A stretch of DNA of 64,000 nt, from assembly GCF_021869535.1 (NCBI RefSeq), contig NW_026262690.1, forward strand, positions 86,411,995-86,475,994. The letters run 5' to 3'. Of this stretch, positions 1-11,700 are shown in pieces. The DNA comes from Mytilus californianus. Its lineage: Eukaryota; Mollusca; Bivalvia; Mytilida; Mytilidae. Every line of letters starts with the position of its first letter. The stretch's first letter is position 1. The notes below the pieces were generated by a model. It did not search any database. It saw only the letters and a program-made list of their open reading frames with translations, and was not told the origin of the DNA. The translations under genes were made by a program, and so were the position numbers.

Positions 1-384
1 GCATTGGCCCATTATGATCTATTATGTAAACTCAATCTAGACCCTCATGTATTGCATGACGAGTAACTGTTTAGCTAAGGAGTCATTGAACCGGTTACCC
101 GTGCCCATCAACACAACTTCAATGAGAGTGAAATAGACATCTTAATCTCACCAAAAGTATTACCAGGATTGAATGACAAGCGATCATGTCGTTCTGAATC
201 GCCTCGGATCTGGGTAAGTTGTGAATATAAACATGGAAGAAATTTACACCATGCTTCCGTGATACGAACAAAATATTGGAACTTAATTACCAAAGTCTCA
301 AAACTGTTTTAAATTAATATATAAAAGCATGAAAAGACACCGACAAACCCCGGCGAAATATCTCCGTGAATTAAGACAGTTGGA
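1..384. other. unassigned non-coding DNA
   Basis: No gene recognised. A 61-codon frame lies on the minus strand (108-293), but it matches no family I know and shows no domain or splice context, so it is not called as a gene. Confidence 0.4.
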
Positions 385-746
385 CGTAGATTTAAGCCTT
401 CTCTGCGAGTACCCAACTATCTCCTACTGTCTTGCTCATATAAAGGGAGACAGACAGAAGTAGATTTCATCTTGTTCTGTGAGTTTCCAACTATCTCCTA
501 CTGTCTTGCTCATGTAGAGGGAGACAGACAGACTTAGATTTGAGCTTGTTCTGCGAGTTCCCAACTATCCCCTACTGTCTTGCTCATGTAGAGTGAGACA
601 GACAGACTTAGATTTGAGCTTGTTCTGCGAAGTCCCAACTATCTCCTATATACTGTCTTGCTCGTGTAGAGGGAGCATATGACAGACTTAGATTTGAGCT
701 TGTTCTGCGAGTTCCCAACTATCTCCTACTGTCTTGCTCATGTAGG
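385..746. repeat. 75-bp tandem repeat, about 5 copies
   Basis: The phrase CTACTGTCTTGCTCAT recurs at about 423, 498, 572, 651 and 727, giving a period of 74-79 bp. Each unit also carries an AGACAGACAGA tract and GAGCTTGTTCTGCGAG. Copies are nearly identical except for small insertions in the fourth. No open frame runs through it. It is an ordinary minisatellite upstream of SRF. Confidence 0.9.
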
Positions 747-2378
747 ATGAGAACCAATAACTCAGCTAAAAACGAATAGTAAAAATGTGCATCTGTTCTT
801 ATTGTAAGATTGATAATTTTGCATAGCAATGAGATTTTTGTTTGTTTGTTAGAAATCATCTTTTGAAATTCGAGTATTTCTAAGTTGATTATTTTAACTG
901 TGTTTTCAAAACTGTAATGAGTCACTAAAAGTGTAAAATTCTAGTTCATAAAGCTATTATCATATCTTTTCCTATCGGAAATTTCCACCTTTTATATACA
1001 TGTAGTTACAAATATATCATAAGGCTGCACACGTCACTCATATGCACTAGGGTGGCATCGATCTGTGTCCAAAATATATTTTTTAAATAATAAAGATGGT
1101 TCTATTATTAATTTTGTTGATAATGTTTTGGAAATCGCAGACTGTCTATGTTAATTAATACAGACCTTAACACATTTCAGTGCTTCCTGCTGATTCACAG
1201 ATGAAAAAGACACATTTCAGAAATAGAGTTATTCCTCTTTGAACTGTCACTTGGGTTGGGGCTAAACATAGCTCCTTCGCTAGTGATGTCTTTTGTGTAA
1301 ACCTATAGGATTCTAATCTTAATTTACATTAATTTACATGAAAAAGGAAAGTGGTTGCTTAAATTTGGATTTGTTTGCCGCTATATCACTCGACCTGAGT
1401 GGGTCGGCCTTGGAGTTACAAAAATGTAAATCTTAAGATCCAGGATATATGTACAGAGGTTACCATGGAAGTATTATTTCCATGCCATGATGTTACATTC
1501 TCTCCGAGGCTTCACGATAGAAAGCATAATATCAATCCGCTTCATGTGTCAATTTTGTCTTAACAGTAATGTGATTAGTATAACCAAAAGTCCAGTATTA
1601 CGGGTCACTAGGTCTAGTTACCGTTAGCTCCTATATATGTATATATACAACTTGAAGTTTTCATCGAATTTAGTACCTCTTTTTCTTGTATGCGGGATCA
1701 GACGAATTTACTAACAAATCGGTAGCTGACGACAAGACTTGTCGCTATATGCATTTTGAACTTCTTCACTCACAAAAAAGGAAAGAACACAGAAAAGGGA
1801 ACAACATGATTGGACAAATGAATGTAACTTGGAACTAAGCCGTTAAATCGACAAGCAAAATATTGGACAAAAAAGAACCTCTCATCATGAAGTAAAGTTA
1901 AAAAACTAAGTTGATGGTAATTTTCCACAAGCTTGATATCTATTCCACTAAATAAAAGTTGTAACCTCGAATTGCAACAGATAAGAGAGGATCAACGATT
2001 TTGAAAATGAGCTACTATAAAAAGCATTATGCAAAAAAAGTTTTTTCTTGAACTACTATAACACTATACTTGGACTTTTAAATATAAAAGTATTTATGAG
2101 GTCCAGTTTCAGTTTTTATTCAGAGACCATTTTTTTTGTTGCTTTTTTATAAGGAAATGTGGTCCCGCCTTATAAATCTATCACTGCAACGAGCAATTAA
2201 TGTTTTTCTTGTCAGGTGACAATATCATATGACACATATGCGCAAATCTGTACACGGACTCGTTTAGAACACCTTGCTATAAAAAAAGAAAATTAACGAA
2301 CCCTTTTTTCTTGCTTTTACATGAAAACTTCAACACGTGGTGTTTTGCATTTACTTTTGTTGATATCCTTATTTCTTT
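747..2378. other. SRF upstream region, no gene seen
   Basis: AT-rich non-coding DNA between the 75-bp minisatellite and the CArG cluster. I see no coding frame, RNA gene or clear transposon. A CArG-like sequence CCTTATAAAT lies near 2168 and a TATAAAAAG run near 2016. Either could be a promoter element, but neither is supported beyond the motif. Confidence 0.4.
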
Positions 2379-2452
2379 CCATAAATGGAAATATGGCTCC
2401 CATATTTGGCCTTGACAACCATATTTAGAACGGCTGCCATTACCTTACAAGG
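2379..2452 (+). promoter_or_regulatory. cluster of CArG boxes (SRF-binding sites)
   Basis: Two perfect CC(A/T)6GG boxes are present: CCATAAATGG at 2379-2388 and CCATATTTGG at 2400-2409. Two one-mismatch boxes follow: CCATATTTAG at 2419-2428 and CCTTACAAGG at 2443-2452. All four lie within 74 bp, about 350-420 bp upstream of the SRF start codon. CArG boxes are the known target of SRF, and vertebrate SRF promoters carry CArG boxes that mediate autoregulation. That this cluster does the same here is inference. The transcription start was not located. Confidence 0.75.
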
Positions 2453-2796
2453 CAACCTCATTATAATGCAAAATTAATCCGCTTGACACATTTTTGTTGC
2501 TTTATTGTTTTTAAGTTTTGCATGCTCATAACTTTCGAAGCATACTCATATACACACGTACCAACTAACTTAAATGTGAAATTAAGAAGGAAAACATACA
2601 AAATGCCGACTGCGCATTATCAATTACGCACTATTTTCTGTGCATAGATATCAGGACGCTTAACCCCATATCCGTTTATGGCAAATCCACAGAATAAGGG
2701 AAGTTGATGCTGATTTCTCCCATTCTTGCGAAAGTCGAGTTAACGTAAACACGGTTTGCCAAAACAAGAAAGAAAACTTGTTATTTAAGGTTTGAC

Positions 2797-5700
2797 ATGA
2801 TGAATAACAACTCCCATTCAATTAATCAACCAGCGTTTCCCACTATTTCAAGTGGAACGGGTGTAATGCCGAAAAATATTACAACTTCTGGTGGTTTAAC
2901 TTACGAAAACATTGATCCGTCAAGTTTGGAACAAGGATCTGATTCTGAAGATGGATCATACACTGGCGCCCAACTTGGGAAAAAGACAAGAGGTCGGGTT
3001 AAAATTAAAATGGAATTTATTGAAAATAAACTAAGACGTTACACGACTTTCAGTAAGCGTAAAACTGGAATAATGAAAAAGGTAAGCCTACATGCATGTA
3101 ATGATTGTTTACTATGCGCATGTAGTAAACAGGTAACTCGCACGTGTTTCTTAAGATTATTCACTCTGAAAATAATAATATTGTTTACACCCATATATGT
3201 TTGATTTCATAAAATGACTTCTGATTAGAATATTAACAGAGACATATGTGTACATGTATATGTCTCTGATATTAAATAGAAATACATTAGTGATAACTAT
3301 ATATAAAAAAAGAAATTTATACAAGAAAAAATAGAATATTTTTATGAAAACAAGGCAGCATGTAATGTTCACAATGCCATCATAAATATTTATAGCAAAG
3401 AATGCATTAGAAATACATTCTGTATGGAACAGATGTTCATTTTTTAGGCATATGAGCTATCTACCCTAACTGGTACTCAAGTGATGTTGCTGGTAGCTAG
3501 TGAAACAGGACATGTTTACACATTTGCAACAAGAAAGTTACAGCCGATGATCACAAGTGATAGCGGTAAAGCATTAATCCAAACATGTCTGAATTCCCCT
3601 GACCCTCCACCTGGAAGTAATAGTGCACCAATGTCCATTGAACAGAGAATGAATCCTACTGGATTTGAAGAAACTGAATTGTCATATGCAGTTAGTGAGG
3701 AGGAAAATCTAAAGGTATGAAAATTATTCACAAAAAGTAATAATTAAGTTCTGTACCTATTTAAAATATTGATTTGAAGGTTCGATTTAAAACATTTCAT
3801 CTTAGAAAAGAGGGGATATGGAGGTTTATAGGTCTGGTGATATCATAAATGTCATTATACAATTGAAACAATATAAAAAACATAACCTCTCAAACCACAA
3901 GAAATTAGTGTTGGGGAATTGACCTGCAAATTATAATCGATTAATGTAAAGTACTGTTTTCCCAAAAAGAATGTTCACTGTAATTATATGCAAGTACAAA
4001 ATGGATATTTTGTGGGTTTTCCTTATTAAACACACACAGAGGGGTGTCAAAGGGTCTCTTAAAAAAATTCATATCTTAAAAAACATTTTTACTTTCATGT
4101 TCATCAATTATTGAAGATTATAATGGAAAATTGAAGTATCACTACAATAAATTGAGTTTGAATAGGTTTCACATGAAACATGTTGGAACATAAATTTAAG
4201 TCATGAAATACTATACTAACAAAGCATCAAATCTTAATGTAACAATCTATGGAAAGGACATTTCATTTTTTTCTCATCATAAGACTTGCATGTAAATGTA
4301 TGATGAGAGGCATATACAACACCTAAACCTTGGAAAGATAACTAAAGTTTTTTTTTTTAATTGACTTATTGTCACTTAATAGGATGATAAATTTGAGCTG
4401 GCTTTCTTTTATGATGGGAGATAGAATTTATAAATTTCTCTTGAGCTGTAATGTTAACATGTAAAACCTTTTTGTTTTTCTGCGTGTAAAAGGGTTGATA
4501 GAAAAAAAAAACATTATTTACTCAAATTTGTGTGTCTTGGTCATCTCTCAAACACAACTAAGTACAATGTATCTGTGTTGTGTGCCCCTTGTGACTTAAA
4601 TTGAATTTTGGAGTCATCTGTGAAGTGAAAGCTGAAGCATTAAGTATGTAAAAGAAAAAAAAAATATAATAAATTATGTTGGCTCATAATCTGCTAATCT
4701 GAATTTGTTTTATCTGAATCATGGAAGTATTATATTGACCCATTTTACTTCCATGATCTGAATAGATATACTAGGAAGTCCCTTCCCCTACAGACAGTAC
4801 AACTTAACACTTTATTTTCAGTATTGTTGAATAAAAAAATTGTGTTTTGAAAGTCAATGATATTAAAAACGATTTAAAAAATAAATTGATATGAGGCCAT
4901 TTCATGGTTTCGCAAAAAAACCTGTCAATACTTAGTTGACCAAGGCTGGCGAAATTTTAAAAGGACATTACTATAACAACAAGCACTGACTTGGTAAATT
5001 ACTGGATAAATGGACAGATATAGTCACAGAACAGAAAGTCACTTGTTTACTACCTTGTACTAGCTAGGACAAAAAATTAGTTAATAAGTATTTGAATATA
5101 TGGTGAAATCAGTAAAATATTGCCATATTATAAGATGAATTCATTGTTCAAGCACTTTATGAAATTGTTCATGAACATGGTTAAATGAAGATTTATTAAA
5201 TGAGCAATTGTAGAGCCTTTTTATTAGTCTGTAAAAAGATTGAAAGAAAAAAAACATTATTTGTCCAATTTTTTATGTCTTGGTCAACTACAATCACGAC
5301 AAAGTATCTGTGTGAGTGCCCCTTGTGACTTGAAATCCTGGATCCATGTGCGAAGTAAAAACTGAATCCTCAAGTATGGGTACAATAATGATTTGGCTTA
5401 TTATCTGCTTATCTTTATTTTTATCTGAATAAATATACTATGAAGTCCCTTCCCCTACAGACAAGTACAACCACAACACCCTCATACATTGTACTTCATA
5501 TTGTTCAATGTACATGTATGTTTTGAAAGTTGATGATAAAAACAAAGACTGATTGCCCTGTACATCACATAAAATTTTAAACATCATTTGAAAATTAATA
5601 TAAATTTTGAGTTCTCAGGAAGAGTCATAAGAAAATAACTGTTCATATATTCATTTGTATGTGGATGTTCTTCTAAGCACATAATTTAGTGTTGGGGTAC

Positions 5701-8700
5701 CTTGCTGTTTTAAAAATTCTTTGCAGATGGTTATCATAAATGAATTTCTCAATGATTGAGGTTCCATTATAAAAAAAATTTCCCCTGATGGCAGTGATGC
5801 CTTAACATGTTACAGTTTAATTTTCAGCAAAATGTATCCATTTGAGTTTTTTTCTCGGAATCATATTTGAAATAATGATATGATCAACATAATTATATAT
5901 GATTTTTTTTTAATTATTTTTATTTTTTTTAGTACAAGATTATTAAATAAATAAATTAAAATACAGATTAATAATGTACCAAATTGAAAATGTAATTTTT
6001 TAGTCATATTTCATTTTATTATTTAACATATATAGTTTGACAAACAGCAAAATATGTTTTCCCTCAATGGATGATTCAAAGCTGAGTTGTTAATAGACAT
6101 ATGTTAATTGTTGACTCAGACTGTATAAGGATGTTCACACCATATTTAGGAAGTATTAAAAATATAAATATGACAACAGGAAATCAATATTACATATATC
6201 ATGTTTTATTTGTCATATTTGCTTTTTGTTTTTTTATTCAATACAATTTTTTTTTTTAAATTGTGTATATTTTGTTTTTGTTTTTGTGAAGATACAAAAA
6301 ATAAAACCAAGTTTTTGTTTGTTATAGTTGCTATTTTCTATAAGAAATTTGAATTTTTTTAAATATTTTTTGTTTCTTTTTTTACTTTTGTGTAGTTACG
6401 AAAAGTAGTACCAAGTTTTAAGGAGGGGATTGTATATTTATCTGTTTATATATTTTTATAAGTAATTTTTTATACATCAAATTCAATCAGTAATGTTGAA
6501 AGTCTTAAAAAGGGATACATTTAGTTTTATTATCTCGAAATGTTGTTTACAAATATAAAGTCCTTTTAAATTCTATAAATCTTTATAAAAAATCAAATTT
6601 GATGTCATGTCCATATGATTTTTATCAATCATAAAAAAAAAACAGTAATAAATTATGTATTTCATATTGGGAACCTAAATTTACATTCCCTCCTTTCCTT
6701 ATTTTTCAGAAGAACTGTGAATAATTTAGACAGCAGTTTTTTTTTTTTGGTCAATATTTTAAAGTTGTCCATAAGAATTCTTATGTAAATATATTTTTAC
6801 AATTCTTTAATTTCTATAAAGAATATAGACACTTATGATTGCAACAGCCATTCAATAGACTATTTTCATATTGCTGACTTTTGACTCCCAGGTAATTAAT
6901 TACCTTCTCTGTGGTAGGACACTCTGGTACTAAGACTATAGTAAAAGCAATTAAAAGAAGTGAAATGGAGCTTGCAATCCCTGCAATTTGGTGGGGGGGG
7001 GGGGGGGGGGGGATTTACTGTTTTATGTTTTCTATACACAACAAAATCATCGGAAAACAGTTAAATGAAATACAACATACATGTATGTATATAGATAGAG
7101 ATGCTCTGCGCATGCTATATAAATATATAATTGAAAAAATCTGATTTATTAATATTGGTAATTTATTTTAACTCCAACAGGCTATAGATTATAAGTAGTA
7201 TTTATAAATTGATACATGTATGTTAATAAATTCATAGCAGTTATGGTTCAAATTTTTTTTTTTGGAATTAAGAATACCAAAATTGTCAAAGTAAAGTACC
7301 TCTTACAAACTGAAGTGTGATAAAAACTTTTACAAACAATCTGGTATGTACATTGTACAATGTATATATATAAAAAATATAGAACAAAAAGATGAGACTT
7401 TAAATCTTAGAACATTTTTTAGTTGTGGCTTAATTAAGTTAATTGTCAAGTCATGGATTCTTGTGCATTTCTTTTCAAACTTTTTTTAACCCAAGTTTCC
7501 CTCCAGTTTTCAAAAGATTATAACAGTTCCAAATAAATGCCAAAGAACAAAGAAGAAAGTATTCTGATATAGTAAAACAGATGTAAACAGAGGCACATGT
7601 GTGATCAATCACCCAGTAGGAGCTCCCTTATGGCAGTGATGTACTTATTAGGTGCAGGCTGTAACTGGAGACCTCCTTATCTGCTACTGTTTATTTGGCA
7701 GGGAACCAGATGTTTTTACCAGGATATTATCACTGCCATTATACACAATTCTGACACTTATAGATAAAATTTGCTTTCACTCATTCCATTTACACAGCAG
7801 GGGTGCTTGCTTTACCAAATAGAATTCCTGGTTTATACACATATAAATCTTATGAGTTAATTAACTTCAGCATTGGGGAATAAGTAGAAATGTTTTGATT
7901 GTTTTTATAAAATGATACATAGGAAGTTAGATGTTTTATTTTAATAATATGGAAATGTTTTGTTTATTTTCAATGATCATACTAGATTGTTTTATGTGAT
8001 AGTATATACTTAGATTGAAGTTAAACTAACCACAATTTAAGTACTGGTTTATACTATGATGATTCTGTTATCATCAAAATTGGAAAAAATCTGATAAAAA
8101 CATGCAGATCATTTATATAAATGAAAACTTGCTTTATATCATATTTGTTATTTGGTTACTGTTATGTAATTAAGCAGGTCATTAGTTTCCTCCTTTGAAT
8201 TGTTTTATATTTGTCATTTCTAGGTCTTTTCATTTCTTGCTATGTGGTATGGGTTTTGCTCATTGTTAAAGGTGATATGGTGACCTATAGTTGCTAACCT
8301 TCTACATCATTTGGTCAAAATTAATTGAATGTCAAGCTTAAAGTTTAACTTTATGTTTTATTAACAATTAAATCTGAAGAAACTTGCACTGATATTATAT
8401 GATATTTTCATCATTTCAAACAGTATTATAGATTTTTTCCCCGAAATAATCTAGAATTGAATACTTTATAATCAACAGTAAAGAGGGGAAACAACTGATG
8501 AAAAGGGTGACAAGTAAATAGTATGTTTACATAGTTACCTTAACTGATGAAAAAAATATTTCAAAACCACAATATTGTACAAAAAAAATATAGATCTGAA
8601 TTTTTTTATTAAATTGTACCAATTTACAGAATTACATAGGTTTTAGCATTATGCCATTTCCCTAAATCTACCATTCTTCCATTATAACTAAAATTATAAG

Positions 8701-11700
8701 CATGTCAGTCTGCTTATTATCATCATAACTTTCGATATAAAGATACAGTCAAACCTATAAAAGGTCACCACCTTTCTTGTCAGGTCATTCTCTACTTGTC
8801 CAGCAGAAGTAATACCTATGCATTTTGGACCTCCATTCAAAGGTCATCTCTCTAATAAAGGCCAGTTTTCTCTGGATGACCTTTATATACAGGTTTTACT
8901 GTATTGTATTTGTTACAAATATGATCCATAAATATATATAAAGGACACATTTCAAGTAAAATGTGCACAATGAATTCGAGCAAGAACTAAAAAGTCTTAA
9001 ATTTCTTCAAAACATGCCATACATGTACTTTTTTTTACATTGTATGACAGTAAATAAAAAAGTGATAAATTAAATATACTTTCTCTAAATTGTATCAAGT
9101 TTTTTTTTTTTTTCTTTCTTTTTTTTTTTTTTTTTTGAATAATTACAACCTGGTTGATCTGATTTCCAACTTTCGTATATGTTTATTGCCAAATAATGAT
9201 AATTAATTATCATGATTCCTTTTGTGAAAATTATTTGAGTAATTACTTGATATATTTTTTTCAAATGTTGTTTTACATGGAATATGAATTAAAAAAAATC
9301 ATTATGGTGTTATCATTTCACAATGATGTAAAAAGTTCTTGAAAAAATATACATATACATGATTCAGATGTTAACCTTTGTAGAAACTTTTTTGCCTGAG
9401 AAAACTAAATGATTAAGTGATTTGTGTAGTAGCACTGCATGAAATATTCCACTTGATTTGACAGACAGAAGTTTAGAGATATAAGTGTGCTGTACACCCT
9501 ACAAGTTTGGCTGATTGCCTTAGGCATATTTTGACCATGTGTTGTAAATATATCTGAAATGGTATATAAGCTTCAGCTGCCAAAATATTTATCTGTGTTT
9601 ATATATAGGTGAAAATGATTCATAGGAATCTTACAGACCTTATCTTTCTCAGCATCTGTTTCTAATCAATCCCAATCATCCTAATAGACAATTTCATCCT
9701 TTTAACCATGGCAATCTTGATTTGGGTGCCTTCTGTTTAAGTAGGTTTAATGAATTTATGACCAAGAAGCCATTTGAAGTTTATTCCCACTAAATTTGTG
9801 CAATTTTATCAATTTGGTAAAGAAATAATTACTAATTTGCAAATAAATATTTTTTTGTTAAGATCTAGGAATGTAGAATATAAGGCACCATTCTCAGCGA
9901 TGAAGATTGAGGTACCTATGAGGGTTTACAGATAAAAAGAATTATCTGAGATTAAATCATATTAGGTTTATATTTGGGGAAAGCTTTTTATAAATCCATT
10001 CAGTAGAACAGGAGAAATTTAAATCTCAAAGCTGCATTTGATACATGTAAAGTAATTATAAAACAGAAAAATATTTTTAGTAGTGAAAGCAAGCTGCTTA
10101 AAAGGTCAATTGCCATTAATACTTGATGGTGTATGGGAGATAACTCTAACTTAAATTTTCAACTTCTTCACAGTGTGTGGGATTGTTAATTCATGTTTCA
10201 GTAGGAACAAAACAATGTTTTCCAATGCTGAGAAATAGCCTGTAAATGAAGAGGCTATATTGATTTTCTTTAACAGGTACTTTCATATTGCACGGAATGT
10301 TAAATCTAAATAGATACATGTATATTGGACAGTTTTTTTTATTGGTAAAATAGGTTGCTCTCATCTGAACAATCTTGTTGAAGGGAGACCAAGAAAAGTT
10401 GATAATAAAAACAATGTACCCGTAAGATGTTTCATTTTATGAAGATTTTTTTTTTGTATTTTTCAGAATGAGAACAACAACAAACCTGTGTACACAACTT
10501 CCAGTCAGTCTGACTCTTCACCGTTGCATCAATCCATCGCACAGGAAGTGATTCAAACAATCCAGACATCATCTAGTTCACCCGCCCCAGTAACAGTCTC
10601 ATCCACAGGACTTTCTCAACAAATCCCACAAAAACCATCAAACGTGGCAGTGCAGATTCCTGGTTTACCTCCGGGAACAGTTTTAGTTCCGCCAGGTAGT
10701 TATTTCTTTTGTCTGTTTGCTTAGGTCAAAAATTTTATGACCTGGGCAGATATTGAAAAATCTTGGGTGAGCCCTTAAATTCCCACATGTGACCCACTAA
10801 AAGGGATCATTGACAGGTATGCAAAAATTGTGTTTATTTTGCATTCACTGTCTGGCAATATGACATCAAAAACACCCACTCTGGTGGATAGTTGTCACAT
10901 TGGCAATCACACCCCATCCTTATTATTATTCAAATATATTTCAGAAATTTTTTTTGGTAAATCTAGAAATTATAATTTTTATGAATGTAAATAAGAACGT
11001 GGTGATTATTTGAGTCAAAATAAAGAGTTTCTGTTTGGATTTGTAGTTTGTAAGATAAAATTATTGTGTTTTAATGATTTTGGTGTTACAAATATACATG
11101 TAGTCAAACTGTATTGCATGTTTAGTTGGTTCATTTGTGTTATTTTCGTCCTTACTAGATGGTACATGTAGGTTTTGAAAAAAAAGTAGATACAGACAAA
11201 TAAAAAACTGACATGGCCTAATAATGAAACCAAAGGTGCAGCTGCAATTTGGGTGTACTGTAAAACAATTAAAACATTTCTTCAAAGTTTAAATGCTTGG
11301 CTTTGAATTTTTGTTACAAGAAGTATCATTCTTTACACCAAACCACAATTTCAAGTTCATTTTAATTTATCATACATGTATTAGTACTGTAACTTAAATG
11401 TTGAATTTATTTGTCTAGGAGTAACAGATATAAAAACCAAAAATGTGTACAAAATCTCAATTTTTTGTACTAAATTTATTGTCTTGTGCATGTAGAAATC
11501 AAGTGAAGTAAAGGTACTTTGAAACATAATAAGATATTACTTATTTATATCTGTCTCTTACTTTTGAAAGATGTTTATGCAAGATAAACTTATATGAAAA
11601 TATTTAAACATGTTTTGTAATTTTTTTGTAGGGACACCACTGATTCCAATTCAGCAACAAAATGGTCACACAGGGTTACAACAACAGGGACAAACGTTAT

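Larger units (their letters stand above)
3715..10466 (+). other. SRF intron 2 (6.75 kb)
   Basis: Donor GTATGA, acceptor TTTTTCAG. It is the largest intron and very AT-rich. It holds a diverged internal duplication (4497-4865 and 5238-5545), a small terminal-inverted-repeat element (8743-8904), a run of about 20 G near 6991-7011 and long T tracts near 9100-9137. No nested gene or RNA gene was recognised. Frames inside it, such as 6911-7144, have no coding features. Confidence 0.85.

Noticed and set aside
108-293. Possible exon on the minus strand at the window edge
   Set aside because: Open for 61 codons only, no recognised family and no clear splice sites; left unassigned.
2797-3204. Unspliced 135-codon protein from SRF exon 1
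   Set aside because: Reads through the donor at 3082; the true exon ends at 3081 and the MADS box continues in exon 2.
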